64,000 nt of DNA from Polynucleobacter sp. IMCC 30228 (lineage in GTDB: Bacteria; Pseudomonadota; Gammaproteobacteria; Burkholderiales; Burkholderiaceae). Position 1 is the first letter of the stretch; the number at the start of each line of letters is the position of its first letter. The stretch lies in NCBI RefSeq assembly GCF_021395205.1, contig NZ_JAJVCS010000001.1, positions 434,001-498,000 on the forward strand, in the 5' to 3' direction. The notes under the pieces were generated by a model. It saw only the letters and a program-made list of their open reading frames with translations, was not told where the DNA came from and ran no database searches. This document shows, in pieces, positions 29,097 through 37,005 of this stretch. The position numbers were made by a program, and so were the translations under genes.

Positions 29097-30656
29097 TTAG
29101 TTCATCATGCCATTAATAGGCTTACTTAAAGCGCTCGCTTCCAGAAGGTGAGTACGCTTTAGTTGGGTTGATGTAGAGCCCTCAAGGTCGGCAATGGTGC
29201 GGGCAATTTTTAGCAAGCGCTGTATGCCTCTACCCGATAGATTAAGACCTTTCCATACTGTTTGTAACTCACCCTCATCAGCCGCATCAATTTTTACCCA
29301 GCGCTTCATTTCCTGGGTATCTAAGGCATGATTCATTTTTCCTTGGCGACTAATTTGCAAAGCCCATGCATTAGCGATGCGCGTTGCCACTTGGCTGGAA
29401 GTAGCACTAGCTGTTGTGGTCAATTGTGTTTGAAAAAATAACTCGTGTGGCACGGGAGCAATCATCATTTTGATATCAATGCGATCGAGCAAGGGCCCTG
29501 AAATTTTATTTTGATAACGTAGTCTTTGTGCAGCCGAACAAACACAAACTTTCTCGGGGTGGCCAAAGTAGCCGCAGATACATAAATTCATCGCCGCAAC
29601 CAGCATGAAGTTACAGGGAAAGTGGCTGGAAAGATGCGCGCGAGTAATTGTGACACGGCGATTTTGTAAAGGCTCGCGTAGCGCCTCGAGCGTGGGCCGG
29701 GCAAATTGTGGTAACTCATCTAAAAAAAGAACTCCTTGGTGGGCTAAGGTAATTGCACCTGGTAATGGGTGCGCTCCGCCACCCACTAGCGCTGCAGTAG
29801 TAATGCTATGGTGCGGATTTTGCCAGGGTCGCAAGCGCGATAAATCTGTTGATTCCAGAGCACTATGATGACGTGCCGCTTTCAAGCTATGTAGGGCGGC
29901 AATCTCGAGGGCTTCATCGAGCGTTAATTTTGGCAGTAATTGTGGCAAGCATTTAGCTAGCATGGATTTGCCGCATCCAGGAGGGCCTGCCAATAAGAGC
30001 GAATGAAAACCTGCAGCCGCAATTTCAAGGCCGCGTTTAGCGATCAAATGACCTTGAATATGGGCAATGTCGTGGGCGCCCGCTTCCTTTAAATCAATTG
30101 TGAGTTTCTTTGCACAGTTGCTTATTACCTCAAGCTGAATTCGGCCACACAGAAAGTCGCAAACCTGAGTTAGACAATTCGCACCTAATACGCTTAGATC
30201 AGGAATGATGCTAGTGACACTGCAATTTTCTTGCGGAATAATAAAGCTACGTAGCGATTTTTCTTTACGCATCGCCATGGCAATTGCCAAGCAGCCACTA
30301 AAGGGTCGCAATTCACCGGATAAAGAAAGTTCGCCAGCAAATTCATATTGATCTAATTGCTTGCAAGGCAGCTGCGCGCTAGCAGCCAAAATGCCTAGCG
30401 CAATGGCTAAATCAAAACGTCCAGAATATTTTGGTAAATCGGCAGGCGCTAAATTAACAGTAATGCGCCGATTCGGAAATTCAAACCCACTTTGGATGAT
30501 CGCGGCCCGTACTCGATCTTTACTTTCTCTAACGCCTGTATCGGCTAAGCCAACAATGGTAAAGGCAGGCAAACCATTTGCTAAGTGAACTTCAACGCGC
30601 ACCTGTGGAGCGTCAAGGCCATTAAGGCCGCGACTAAAAATAACTGCAAGCGGCAA
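29097..30656 (-). CDS. yifB: YifB family Mg chelatase-like AAA ATPase (ComM)
   Basis: A 519-residue AAA+ ATPase. An N-terminal Lon-protease-like fold (residues 1-170, FTIVGLADTGVRESKDRVRAA) is followed by the ATPase with Walker A GPPGCGKS (about 224-231), Walker B VLFLDELPQF and the C-terminal Mg-chelatase domain. ComM homologues are hexameric helicases that promote branch migration of integrated DNA during natural transformation. ComF, another competence-linked gene, lies at 44.5 kb, but no DNA-uptake pilus genes are visible. Confidence 0.93.
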   Translation of the reverse strand: MPLAVIFSRGLNGLDAPQVRVEVHLANGLPAFTIVGLADTGVRESKDRVRAAIIQSGFEFPNRRITVNLAPADLPKYSGRFDLAIALGILAASAQLPCKQLDQYEFAGELSLSGELRPFSGCLAIAMAMRKEKSLRSFIIPQENCSVTSIIPDLSVLGANCLTQVCDFLCGRIQLEVISNCAKKLTIDLKEAGAHDIAHIQGHLIAKRGLEIAAAGFHSLLLAGPPGCGKSMLAKCLPQLLPKLTLDEALEIAALHSLKAARHHSALESTDLSRLRPWQNPHHSITTAALVGGGAHPLPGAITLAHQGVLFLDELPQFARPTLEALREPLQNRRVTITRAHLSSHFPCNFMLVAAMNLCICGYFGHPEKVCVCSAAQRLRYQNKISGPLLDRIDIKMMIAPVPHELFFQTQLTTTASATSSQVATRIANAWALQISRQGKMNHALDTQEMKRWVKIDAADEGELQTVWKGLNLSGRGIQRLLKIARTIADLEGSTSTQLKRTHLLEASALSKPINGMMN

Positions 30657-30917
30657 TTACGAGCGCTGCTTTTCTATTTCAGTAACTTTGGCTTCAAGTG
30701 CAGCCAGTTTTTCACGGGTTTTAGTAAGCACTTTAGTTTGTAACTCAAATTCGTCGCGGGTCACTAAGTCGAGCTTTTGAAAACCTTGCGTCATCATCGT
30801 GCGCACATTTTTTTCTAAATCTTTGGCTGGCGAGTTACGAATCGCCTCGCCAACTTTATTTTGCATTTCAGTGGCAACGCGCTGCATTTGTTCCAGGATT
30901 TCGTTGGGTTTTTGCAT
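30657..30917 (-). CDS. ubiK: Ubiquinone biosynthesis accessory factor UbiK
   Basis: An 86-residue protein of the YqiC/BMFP family. The N-terminal half is an amphipathic membrane-fusogenic region (NKVGEAIRNSPAKDLEKNVR), and the C-terminal half is a coiled coil (FELQTKVLTKTREKLAALEAKVTEIEKQ). UbiK assists the soluble Ubi complex with lipid ubiquinone intermediates. Its stop lies directly before the yifB start, and this ubiK-yifB order is common. It is divergent from the porin-glnK-amtB operon. Confidence 0.9.
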   Translation of the reverse strand: MQKPNEILEQMQRVATEMQNKVGEAIRNSPAKDLEKNVRTMMTQGFQKLDLVTRDEFELQTKVLTKTREKLAALEAKVTEIEKQRS

Positions 30918-31048
30918 AAAAAGGCCGATTTAAAGAAGTGAATAGCAAGAAGAATAGAACTTATTTTAAGGCTGATTGATCCCCACGATGCTTGAATGGC
31001 AATTTTATGTCAATTTGCACCAAATTAGGGCAAAAGTACTGCATGGAT

Positions 31049-31065
31049 TTGGGGCATATGCCCAA
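31049..31065. promoter_or_regulatory. Palindrome upstream of the porin-glnK-amtB operon
   Basis: TTGGGGCATATGCCCAA contains a perfect 12-base inverted repeat (GGGCATATGCCC, 31052-31063) about 100 bases before the porin start, in the 249-base divergent gap with ubiK. It could be an operator for a dimeric regulator, but the regulator is not identified. The rest of this gap shows no further clear element; I found no convincing sigma-54 site. Confidence 0.35.
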
Positions 31066-31166
31066 GCAAGGGGAAAAAGGACAAAAACAGCGCGTTGCAA
31101 AAAGCGATGATTGCATTTAAGTAGATGTACCTATTTTTAATTTTTTAATCTGAATAAGGAGTTGGG

Positions 31167-32036
31167 ATGAAAACTTTTCATAAATCGACTATCGCTTTAG
31201 CAGTTGTGGGGCTCTTAAGTGCAAATGCATATGCCCAAAATGCTGCCTCACCAAATCCAACTCCATTACCCGCAGAACCTGCTGGCGCAGTCAGTGGACC
31301 AGACATTAGTCCCATCACAGCCAACGTAACAGTAGCCAATAACTACATCTATCGCGGTATTAGCCAATCAAACTTTAATCCTGCAATTCAGGGCGGATTT
31401 GATTATGCACATCCGAGTGGTTTCTATATTGGTAACTGGAACTCATCGATTTCATGGATTTCGGATGCTGCTTCTAAAGGTGGCAACAATAATGTGTCAG
31501 CGCCAATCGAGATGGACTTTTATGCCGGTTTTAAAAAGGAATTCATTGGTGAAGGCTTTATGTCAGACCTTGGCGTACTCCAATACTATTACCCGACCCA
31601 AAATTACCCATCATCATTAACCAATCCTAACACCACAGAACTTTACGCCGCCCAAAACTATGTATTTGGACCCGTAAGTGGTTTTTTAAAGTTTTCTTAC
31701 GCAGTTACTAACACATTCGGTTTTTCAAATAGCTCGGGATCTTATTATCCAGACTTAACCGCCAATTACGATACAGGCCTGTGGGGCTTAGTGGTCAATG
31801 CACACGTTGGTTATCAATATATTGCTGGTCAGAAAACATCATCTACGGTTCCCACCGTAAGTTATACCGACTGGAAAATTGGCTTAAGCAAAGATTTAGG
31901 CGGTGGTTTAGGTATTTCTGCAGCTTATATTGGCACCAATGCAGCATCAGCAGGCGGGAACTATGCTTACTCCAGCCCTACCGGAAAAAATCTTGGCGGC
32001 TCGCAAGGTCTTGTTACTTTAACCAAAGTTTTCTAA
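31167..32036 (+). CDS. TorF family putative porin
   Basis: A 289-residue outer-membrane beta-barrel protein of the TorF (Gcw_chp) family. A clear signal peptide (MKTFHKSTIALAVVGLLSANAYA) is followed by ITANVTVANNYIYRGISQSNFNPAIQGGFDY, the family hallmark, and alternating beta strands ending in a C-terminal aromatic (LVTLTKVF) recognised by the BAM machinery. It precedes glnK by 21 bases, so a role in passage of nitrogen compounds under limitation is inferred from context. The ribosome site is AAGGAG. Confidence 0.88.
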   Translation: MKTFHKSTIALAVVGLLSANAYAQNAASPNPTPLPAEPAGAVSGPDISPITANVTVANNYIYRGISQSNFNPAIQGGFDYAHPSGFYIGNWNSSISWISDAASKGGNNNVSAPIEMDFYAGFKKEFIGEGFMSDLGVLQYYYPTQNYPSSLTNPNTTELYAAQNYVFGPVSGFLKFSYAVTNTFGFSNSSGSYYPDLTANYDTGLWGLVVNAHVGYQYIAGQKTSSTVPTVSYTDWKIGLSKDLGGGLGISAAYIGTNAASAGGNYAYSSPTGKNLGGSQGLVTLTKVF

Positions 32037-32396
<360 letters not shown>

Positions 32397-32409
32397 AGAG
32401 AGGTTCAAA

Positions 32410-33903
32410 ATGTTAACTTGGATAAAACGAATTGTTGCTGGCGGCGTGATAGCGACGGCGATTGGCTTCACTGGCATGACAGTGACGTCTGTAGCTTACG
32501 CTGCTGATGATGCTAAACCTGCTGCTGCAGCCGCCGCTGCAGCACCTGCAGCAAGCCCGGCAGCCCCCGCCGCTACAGCGGCTCCAGCACCAACACCCAA
32601 CAAGGGCGATACCGCGTGGATGATGGTCTCCACAGCATTAGTGCTATTGATGACGGTGCCTGGCTTAGCACTATTTTATGGCGGCTTAACGCGCAGTAAA
32701 AATGTGCTGTCCATCTTAATGCAGTGTATGGTGATTTTTTCAGTGATCACCGTGTTATGGGCAATTTATGGCTATAGCATCGCTTTTACTGAAGGTGGGG
32801 CCTTTTTTGGCGGCATGGATCGTTTGTTTTTGGCTGGCATGACACCCGACTCGAATGCAGCAACTTTTAGCAAGGGCATTGTCATTCCCGAATATGTCTT
32901 CATGGCATTTCAAGCAGTTTTTGCAACCATTACTTGCTGTTTAATCATTGGTTCATTTGCAGAGCGCGCCAAGTTTTCGGCAATTCTTCTGTTCATGATC
33001 CTGTGGTTTACTTTTAGCTATTTACCAATTGCCCACATGGTTTGGTTTTGGCCTGGTCCTGATGATATTAAAGATGCTGCTTCACTTGATGCGATTACTG
33101 CAAAAGCAGGTTGGCTCTGGCAAAAAGGGATTCTTGATTTTGCTGGCGGCACTGTTGTCCATATCAATGCAGCGATTGCAGGTTTAGTCGGCTCATATGT
33201 GATTGGTAAGCGTTTAGGTTACGGCAAAGAAGCCATGAAGCCTCATAACTTAGTGTATGTCATGACAGGCGCATCACTTTTATGGTTTGGTTGGTTTGGT
33301 TTTAATGCAGGATCAGCTTTAGAAGCAAACGGTAGCGCAGCCTTAGCATTCGTGAATACTTACCTTGCTACTGCAGCAGCAGTGATTGGTTGGTCGATAG
33401 CAGAGTGGGTTACTAAAGGTAAGCCATCGATGCTTGGTGCTGCTTCGGGTTGCGTTGCGGGTTTAGTAGCGATTACACCTGCCGCCGGCTTTGTTGGTCC
33501 AATGGGCGCATTAATTATTGGGGCATTGGCTGGTATCGTCTGCTTATGGGGCGTTACTGGGCTGAAGAAAATATTAGGCTCGGACGATAGCTTGGATGTT
33601 TTCGGTATTCATGGTGTTGGCGGTATATTGGGTGCCTTGCTAACCGGTGTATTTGCAGCGCCCTCATTAGGTGGCACAGGCATTTATGATTATGTCGCCA
33701 ATGCAGTTGCCCCAGACTACTCAATCATGAGTCAGCTTTGGATTCAAAGCCAGGGCGTGATTACCACCCTAATTTGGTCTGGCATCGTTTCTTTCATTGC
33801 CTTCAAGCTCGTCGACATCATTATTGGTTTGCGGGTTACAGAAGAAGAAGAGCGCGAAGGTTTAGACATTAGCTCACATAGCGAAGAAGCCTACGAAATT
33901 TAA
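32410..33903 (+). CDS. amtB: Ammonium transporter
   Basis: A 497-residue Amt-family channel. A signal-like leader (MLTWIKRIVAGGVIATAIGF) and a periplasmic Ala/Pro-rich linker precede the eleven-helix channel domain that starts at WMMVSTALVLLMTVPGLALFYGG. Both pore histidines are visible (VHINAAIAGLVG and FGIHGVGGILG). The ATG at 32410 has GAGAGG upstream, whereas an upstream in-frame extension would overlap glnK. It is followed by a strong terminator, so the porin-glnK-amtB unit ends here. Confidence 0.96.
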   Translation: MLTWIKRIVAGGVIATAIGFTGMTVTSVAYAADDAKPAAAAAAAAPAASPAAPAATAAPAPTPNKGDTAWMMVSTALVLLMTVPGLALFYGGLTRSKNVLSILMQCMVIFSVITVLWAIYGYSIAFTEGGAFFGGMDRLFLAGMTPDSNAATFSKGIVIPEYVFMAFQAVFATITCCLIIGSFAERAKFSAILLFMILWFTFSYLPIAHMVWFWPGPDDIKDAASLDAITAKAGWLWQKGILDFAGGTVVHINAAIAGLVGSYVIGKRLGYGKEAMKPHNLVYVMTGASLLWFGWFGFNAGSALEANGSAALAFVNTYLATAAAVIGWSIAEWVTKGKPSMLGAASGCVAGLVAITPAAGFVGPMGALIIGALAGIVCLWGVTGLKKILGSDDSLDVFGIHGVGGILGALLTGVFAAPSLGGTGIYDYVANAVAPDYSIMSQLWIQSQGVITTLIWSGIVSFIAFKLVDIIIGLRVTEEEEREGLDISSHSEEAYEI

Positions 33904-33917
33904 TTTGCTTACCCCTC

Positions 33918-33940
33918 ACTAGGCTGTATTTTTGCCTAGT
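33918..33940. other. Inverted repeat after amtB
   Basis: ACTAGGC (33918-33924) and GCCTAGT (33934-33940) form a seven-base stem with a nine-base AT-rich loop, directly after the amtB stop and before the main terminator hairpin. It may add to termination or protect the 3' end. Confidence 0.5.
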
Positions 33941-33946
33941 TTCTAG

Positions 33947-33976
33947 CGCAGGATCTCAAGATCCTGCGTTTTTTTT
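33947..33976 (+). terminator. Rho-independent terminator of the glnK-amtB operon
   Basis: CGCAGGATCT and AGATCCTGCG form a near-perfect ten-base inverted repeat followed by eight T residues (33969-33976). This is a textbook intrinsic terminator on the plus strand. Confidence 0.92.
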
Positions 33977-33994
33977 GCCTAAATAGGCAAAAAA
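33971..33994. terminator. Second, overlapping palindromic hairpin with T and A tracts
   Basis: The T tract of the first terminator runs into GCCTA-AA-TAGGC followed by six A residues, a 24-base palindrome that can fold on either strand. It may act as a backup or minus-strand terminator between amtB and gshA. Confidence 0.5.
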
Positions 33995-34022
33995 TTGAAC
34001 TTACTCATAAAAAACTTACAAT
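33995..34022 (+). promoter_or_regulatory. Candidate sigma-70 promoter for gshA
   Basis: TTGAAC (33995-34000), a 16-base spacer and TACAAT (34017-34022) form a plausible promoter. Transcription would begin close to 34029, the A of the gshA ATG, which predicts a leaderless or nearly leaderless message. No ribosome site is present before this ATG, which agrees with the idea. Confidence 0.45.
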
Positions 34023-34028
34023 GGCAAG

Positions 34029-35327
34029 ATGGTTCCACATCTGATTACCGCTTTAAGCGGCCCCTTACTTGAGCTTGAGTCGAAAGTACTCGAAGCCACC
34101 CCGACTATTGAGCGTTGGTTTCGTCTTGAATGGCAGGAGCATACCCCGCCTTTTTACTGCTCAGTCGACCTGCGTAACTCAGGCTTTAAATTGACCCCAG
34201 TTGATACCAATTTATTTCCTGGCGGTTTTAATAATCTTTCACCAGAAATGTTGCCTCTGGCTGTGCAAGCAGCTATGGCAGCAATTGAAAAAATTTGTCC
34301 TGAAGCAAAAAATTTATTACTTATACCTGAGCGCCACACCCGCAATACCTTTTACTTGCAAAATATTGCCCGCTTATCTTCAATTTTGCGGCAAGCGGGT
34401 TTGAATGTTCGTTTAGGTAGTTTATCGGACGAGATTAAAAAGCCAACTTGGCTTGAATTGCCCGAAGGCAATCGTTTGCTACTTGAGCCATTAATGCGTT
34501 TAGGTTTAAAAAAGCAACGTCTCGGCCTGAAGGACTTTGATCCTTGCTCGATTTTATTAAATAATGATTTATCCGCGGGTATTCCACCAATTTTAGAAAA
34601 GATTAATGAACAATACCTTTTGCCTGGCTTGCACGCTGGTTGGCAAATTCGCCGTAAATCACAGCATTTTATGGCTTACGATGAAGTAGCAAAAAAGTTC
34701 GCAAAATTAATTAATATCGATCCTTGGATGATTACGCCTTATTTCGATTATTGTTCGGGAGTTGATTTTCATGAGCAACAAGGATTGGAGCAATTACAAA
34801 TAAAAGTGGATGCCATATTAAAAAAAATTGCCAAAAAATATCGGGAATATGGCATTAAAGATAAGCCCTATGTCGTCGTTAAGGCAGATGCGGGTACATA
34901 CGGTATGGGCGTCATGGTAGTGCGTAATGCCAGTGATTTAGGCAATTTAAATCGCCGCGAACGCAATAAAATGAGTGTCGTCAAAGATGGCCTAGAAGTG
35001 CATGATGTATTAATTCAAGAGGGTGTTTATACTTTTGAAAAAGTCAATGAAGCTGTAGCTGAACCGGTTGTTTATATGATTGATCGTTACGTGATCGGGG
35101 GTTTTTACCGTGTGCATACCGATCGTGGCCCTGATGAAAATTTAAATGCTCCAGGCATGCATTTTGTGCCCTTGGCATTCGAACAAAATGCAATGCCAGA
35201 CCGCAATGCTAAGCCTGGTAGCGCTGCTCCTAACCGTTTCTACTTATATGGGGTCGTAGCGCGCCTGGCTTTATTAGCGGCTTCATTAGAGTTAGAGAGA
35301 ACCGATCCTAACGCCGAGGCGCTGTAA
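34029..35327 (+). CDS. gshA: Glutamate--cysteine ligase (proteobacterial type)
   Basis: The first and committed step of glutathione synthesis, joining glutamate and cysteine through the gamma-carboxyl. The 432-residue protein belongs to the betaproteobacterial-type gshA family rather than the E. coli type, with signatures YCSVDLRNSGFKLTPVDTNLFPGGFNNL, VVVKADAGTYGMGVMVV (ATP-grasp-like) and VIGGFYRVHTD. It lies three bases before gshB and downstream of a strong terminator, so it heads its own operon. The N-terminus has no Shine-Dalgarno sequence. Confidence 0.95.
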   Translation: MVPHLITALSGPLLELESKVLEATPTIERWFRLEWQEHTPPFYCSVDLRNSGFKLTPVDTNLFPGGFNNLSPEMLPLAVQAAMAAIEKICPEAKNLLLIPERHTRNTFYLQNIARLSSILRQAGLNVRLGSLSDEIKKPTWLELPEGNRLLLEPLMRLGLKKQRLGLKDFDPCSILLNNDLSAGIPPILEKINEQYLLPGLHAGWQIRRKSQHFMAYDEVAKKFAKLINIDPWMITPYFDYCSGVDFHEQQGLEQLQIKVDAILKKIAKKYREYGIKDKPYVVVKADAGTYGMGVMVVRNASDLGNLNRRERNKMSVVKDGLEVHDVLIQEGVYTFEKVNEAVAEPVVYMIDRYVIGGFYRVHTDRGPDENLNAPGMHFVPLAFEQNAMPDRNAKPGSAAPNRFYLYGVVARLALLAASLELERTDPNAEAL

Positions 35328-35330
35328 GTA

Positions 35331-36272
35331 ATGGATTTTTTATTCGTTGGCGATCCATTAGATACATTAAAGTTGCCAAAGGATTCTACGGTTGCAATGA
35401 TGCGCGCTACCCAAGCAGCTGGCCATCGACTTTGGTATACCGAAAGTCGCCAGTTATTCTGGCAAGCTGGTTTTACATTCGCCAACTGCTGTGCAATCAC
35501 ATTGCAGCCCACAAGTACTGCTTGGTATAAATTAGGTATTAGCGAAGTATGTAGCTTAGATCGTTTTACTGCGGTACTGATGCGTCAAGACCCGCCATTT
35601 GATATTGAATATTTGAATGCCACTTGGATTTTGTCAGCTGCAGTACGGCAGGGTGCGCGGGTATTTAATGAGCCGAGCGCATTACGTAATCATTCCGAAA
35701 AACTGGCTATTACAGAGTTTGCTTCATTTATTCCACCCACTTTAGTTACGCGTGAACTCGCCGCAATTTCTGCATTTCATGCCGAACACCACGATATTGT
35801 GCTTAAGCCTTTAGATGGGATGGGAGGTAGAGGTGTTTTTCGCGTTGGCCCAGATGGCTTAAATTTAGCGAGCATCGTCGAAACCTTAGGCGAAAATGGT
35901 CAACGCACTTTGATGGCGCAACAGTTCTTACCGCAGATTGTTGCTGGCGATAAACGGGTTTTATTGATAGCTGGACAGGTCGTGCCCTATGCCTTAGCCC
36001 GCATTCCGCAGGGCACTGAAATAAGGGGAAACCTCGCGGCTGGAGGTAAGGGCGTAGCGATGCTATTGACCGATCAAGAAAAAGCGGTGGCTGACTATTT
36101 GGCGCCAATACTTTGGGATAGGGGTCTTTTTTTAGTAGGCTTAGACCTGATTGGGGGGTATCTGACGGAAATTAATGTGACTAGCCCTACCTGTTTTGTC
36201 GAAATTACGGAACAAACTGGCCTTGACCTTGCTCAGTTTTGGTTACAAGCATTAGAGAAAGAATTAACTTAA
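35331..36272 (+). CDS. gshB: Glutathione synthase
   Basis: ATP-grasp enzyme that adds glycine to gamma-glutamylcysteine. The 313-residue frame shows the N-terminal MDFLFVGDPLDTLKLPKDSTVAMM, the ATP-binding loop DGMGGRGVFRV, RVLLIAGQVVPYALAR and the metal-site region LIGGYLTEINVTSPT. It starts three bases after gshA and ends 17 bases before the EIIA gene. Consumers of its product in this window include a GST, glutaredoxin and a glutathione peroxidase. Confidence 0.97.
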   Translation: MDFLFVGDPLDTLKLPKDSTVAMMRATQAAGHRLWYTESRQLFWQAGFTFANCCAITLQPTSTAWYKLGISEVCSLDRFTAVLMRQDPPFDIEYLNATWILSAAVRQGARVFNEPSALRNHSEKLAITEFASFIPPTLVTRELAAISAFHAEHHDIVLKPLDGMGGRGVFRVGPDGLNLASIVETLGENGQRTLMAQQFLPQIVAGDKRVLLIAGQVVPYALARIPQGTEIRGNLAAGGKGVAMLLTDQEKAVADYLAPILWDRGLFLVGLDLIGGYLTEINVTSPTCFVEITEQTGLDLAQFWLQALEKELT

Positions 36273-36289
36273 GCGAACTTTGGAGTGTT

Positions 36290-36736
36290 ATGCCCGGAAT
36301 TGTCATTGTTGCCCATACACCATTAGCCTCAGCCATGCTGGGTTTTGCAGAGCAAACTTTTGGAAACTTACCCGAAAAAATTCAGGCAGTTGACATTCCG
36401 CCCTACGAAGACGCAAAAGTCAGCTTCGACAGGGTGCTCGCTGCAGCCAAGGCAGTTGATATGGGGAAGGGCATCTTGGTATTAACCGACGTTATGGGCG
36501 CAACCCCGGCCAATGTCGCTTCCCGTTTAATCGGTCAAATTCAGTTACCTGGTAAACCACTTTCTCCACTAATTGTTTTAACCGGATTAAATTTACCGAT
36601 GCTAATGCGTGCAGTCTCTTATCAACAAGACGACTTAGATGAATTGGCTAAAAAAACCTTGCAGGGTGGCCAAAATGGAATTTTACGCATTGGCGTAAAT
36701 ACCAATTTTCTCAACACTGCCTCTGAGGATAGGTAA
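36290..36736 (+). CDS. PTS EIIA component, mannose-type
   Basis: A 148-residue phosphocarrier of the EIIA-Man family. The phosphorylated histidine is His9 in MPGIVIVAHTPLASAML, and the GILVLTDVMGATPANVASRL loop is typical. I chose the ATG at 36290 because GGAG lies five bases upstream; longer frames overlap gshB. It is followed immediately by HPr (stop and start overlap TAATG) and EI. No EIIB, EIIC or EIID gene is nearby, so a regulatory role rather than sugar uptake is likely. Confidence 0.93.
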   Translation: MPGIVIVAHTPLASAMLGFAEQTFGNLPEKIQAVDIPPYEDAKVSFDRVLAAAKAVDMGKGILVLTDVMGATPANVASRLIGQIQLPGKPLSPLIVLTGLNLPMLMRAVSYQQDDLDELAKKTLQGGQNGILRIGVNTNFLNTASEDR

Positions 36737-37005
36737 TGCCAAGCGTTGAAATTAAAATTATTAATAAATTAGGATTGCATGCGCGCGCGTCGGCCAAGTT
36801 ATCGCAATTAGCTGGTGAATTTCCTTGTGAAGTATATTTGGCAAGAGATGGACGGCAGGTCAATGCAAAAAGTATTATGGGTGTGATGATGTTGGCTGCT
36901 GGAATTGGTAGCACGGTAACTTTGGAAACTGTTGGTGAACAGGCCGACGAAGCATTACAGGCGCTCCAAGCTTTAATTAATAATCGTTTTGGGGAGGGCG
37001 AATAG
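36736..37005 (+). CDS. ptsH: Phosphocarrier protein HPr
   Basis: An 89-residue HPr that accepts phosphate from EI on His15 (GLHARASAKL) and passes it to EIIA. Ser46 and its surroundings (AKSIMGVMMLAAG) are kept, so regulation by HPr kinase is possible, though no hprK is in view. The start overlaps the EIIA stop by one base and the stop abuts the ptsI GTG, so the three are tightly coupled. Confidence 0.96.
   Translation: MPSVEIKIINKLGLHARASAKLSQLAGEFPCEVYLARDGRQVNAKSIMGVMMLAAGIGSTVTLETVGEQADEALQALQALINNRFGEGE

Noticed and set aside
30960..31166. Sigma-54 promoter before the porin-glnK-amtB operon
   Set aside because: Several TTGC sequences occur, but none has GG at the required spacing of ten bases upstream.
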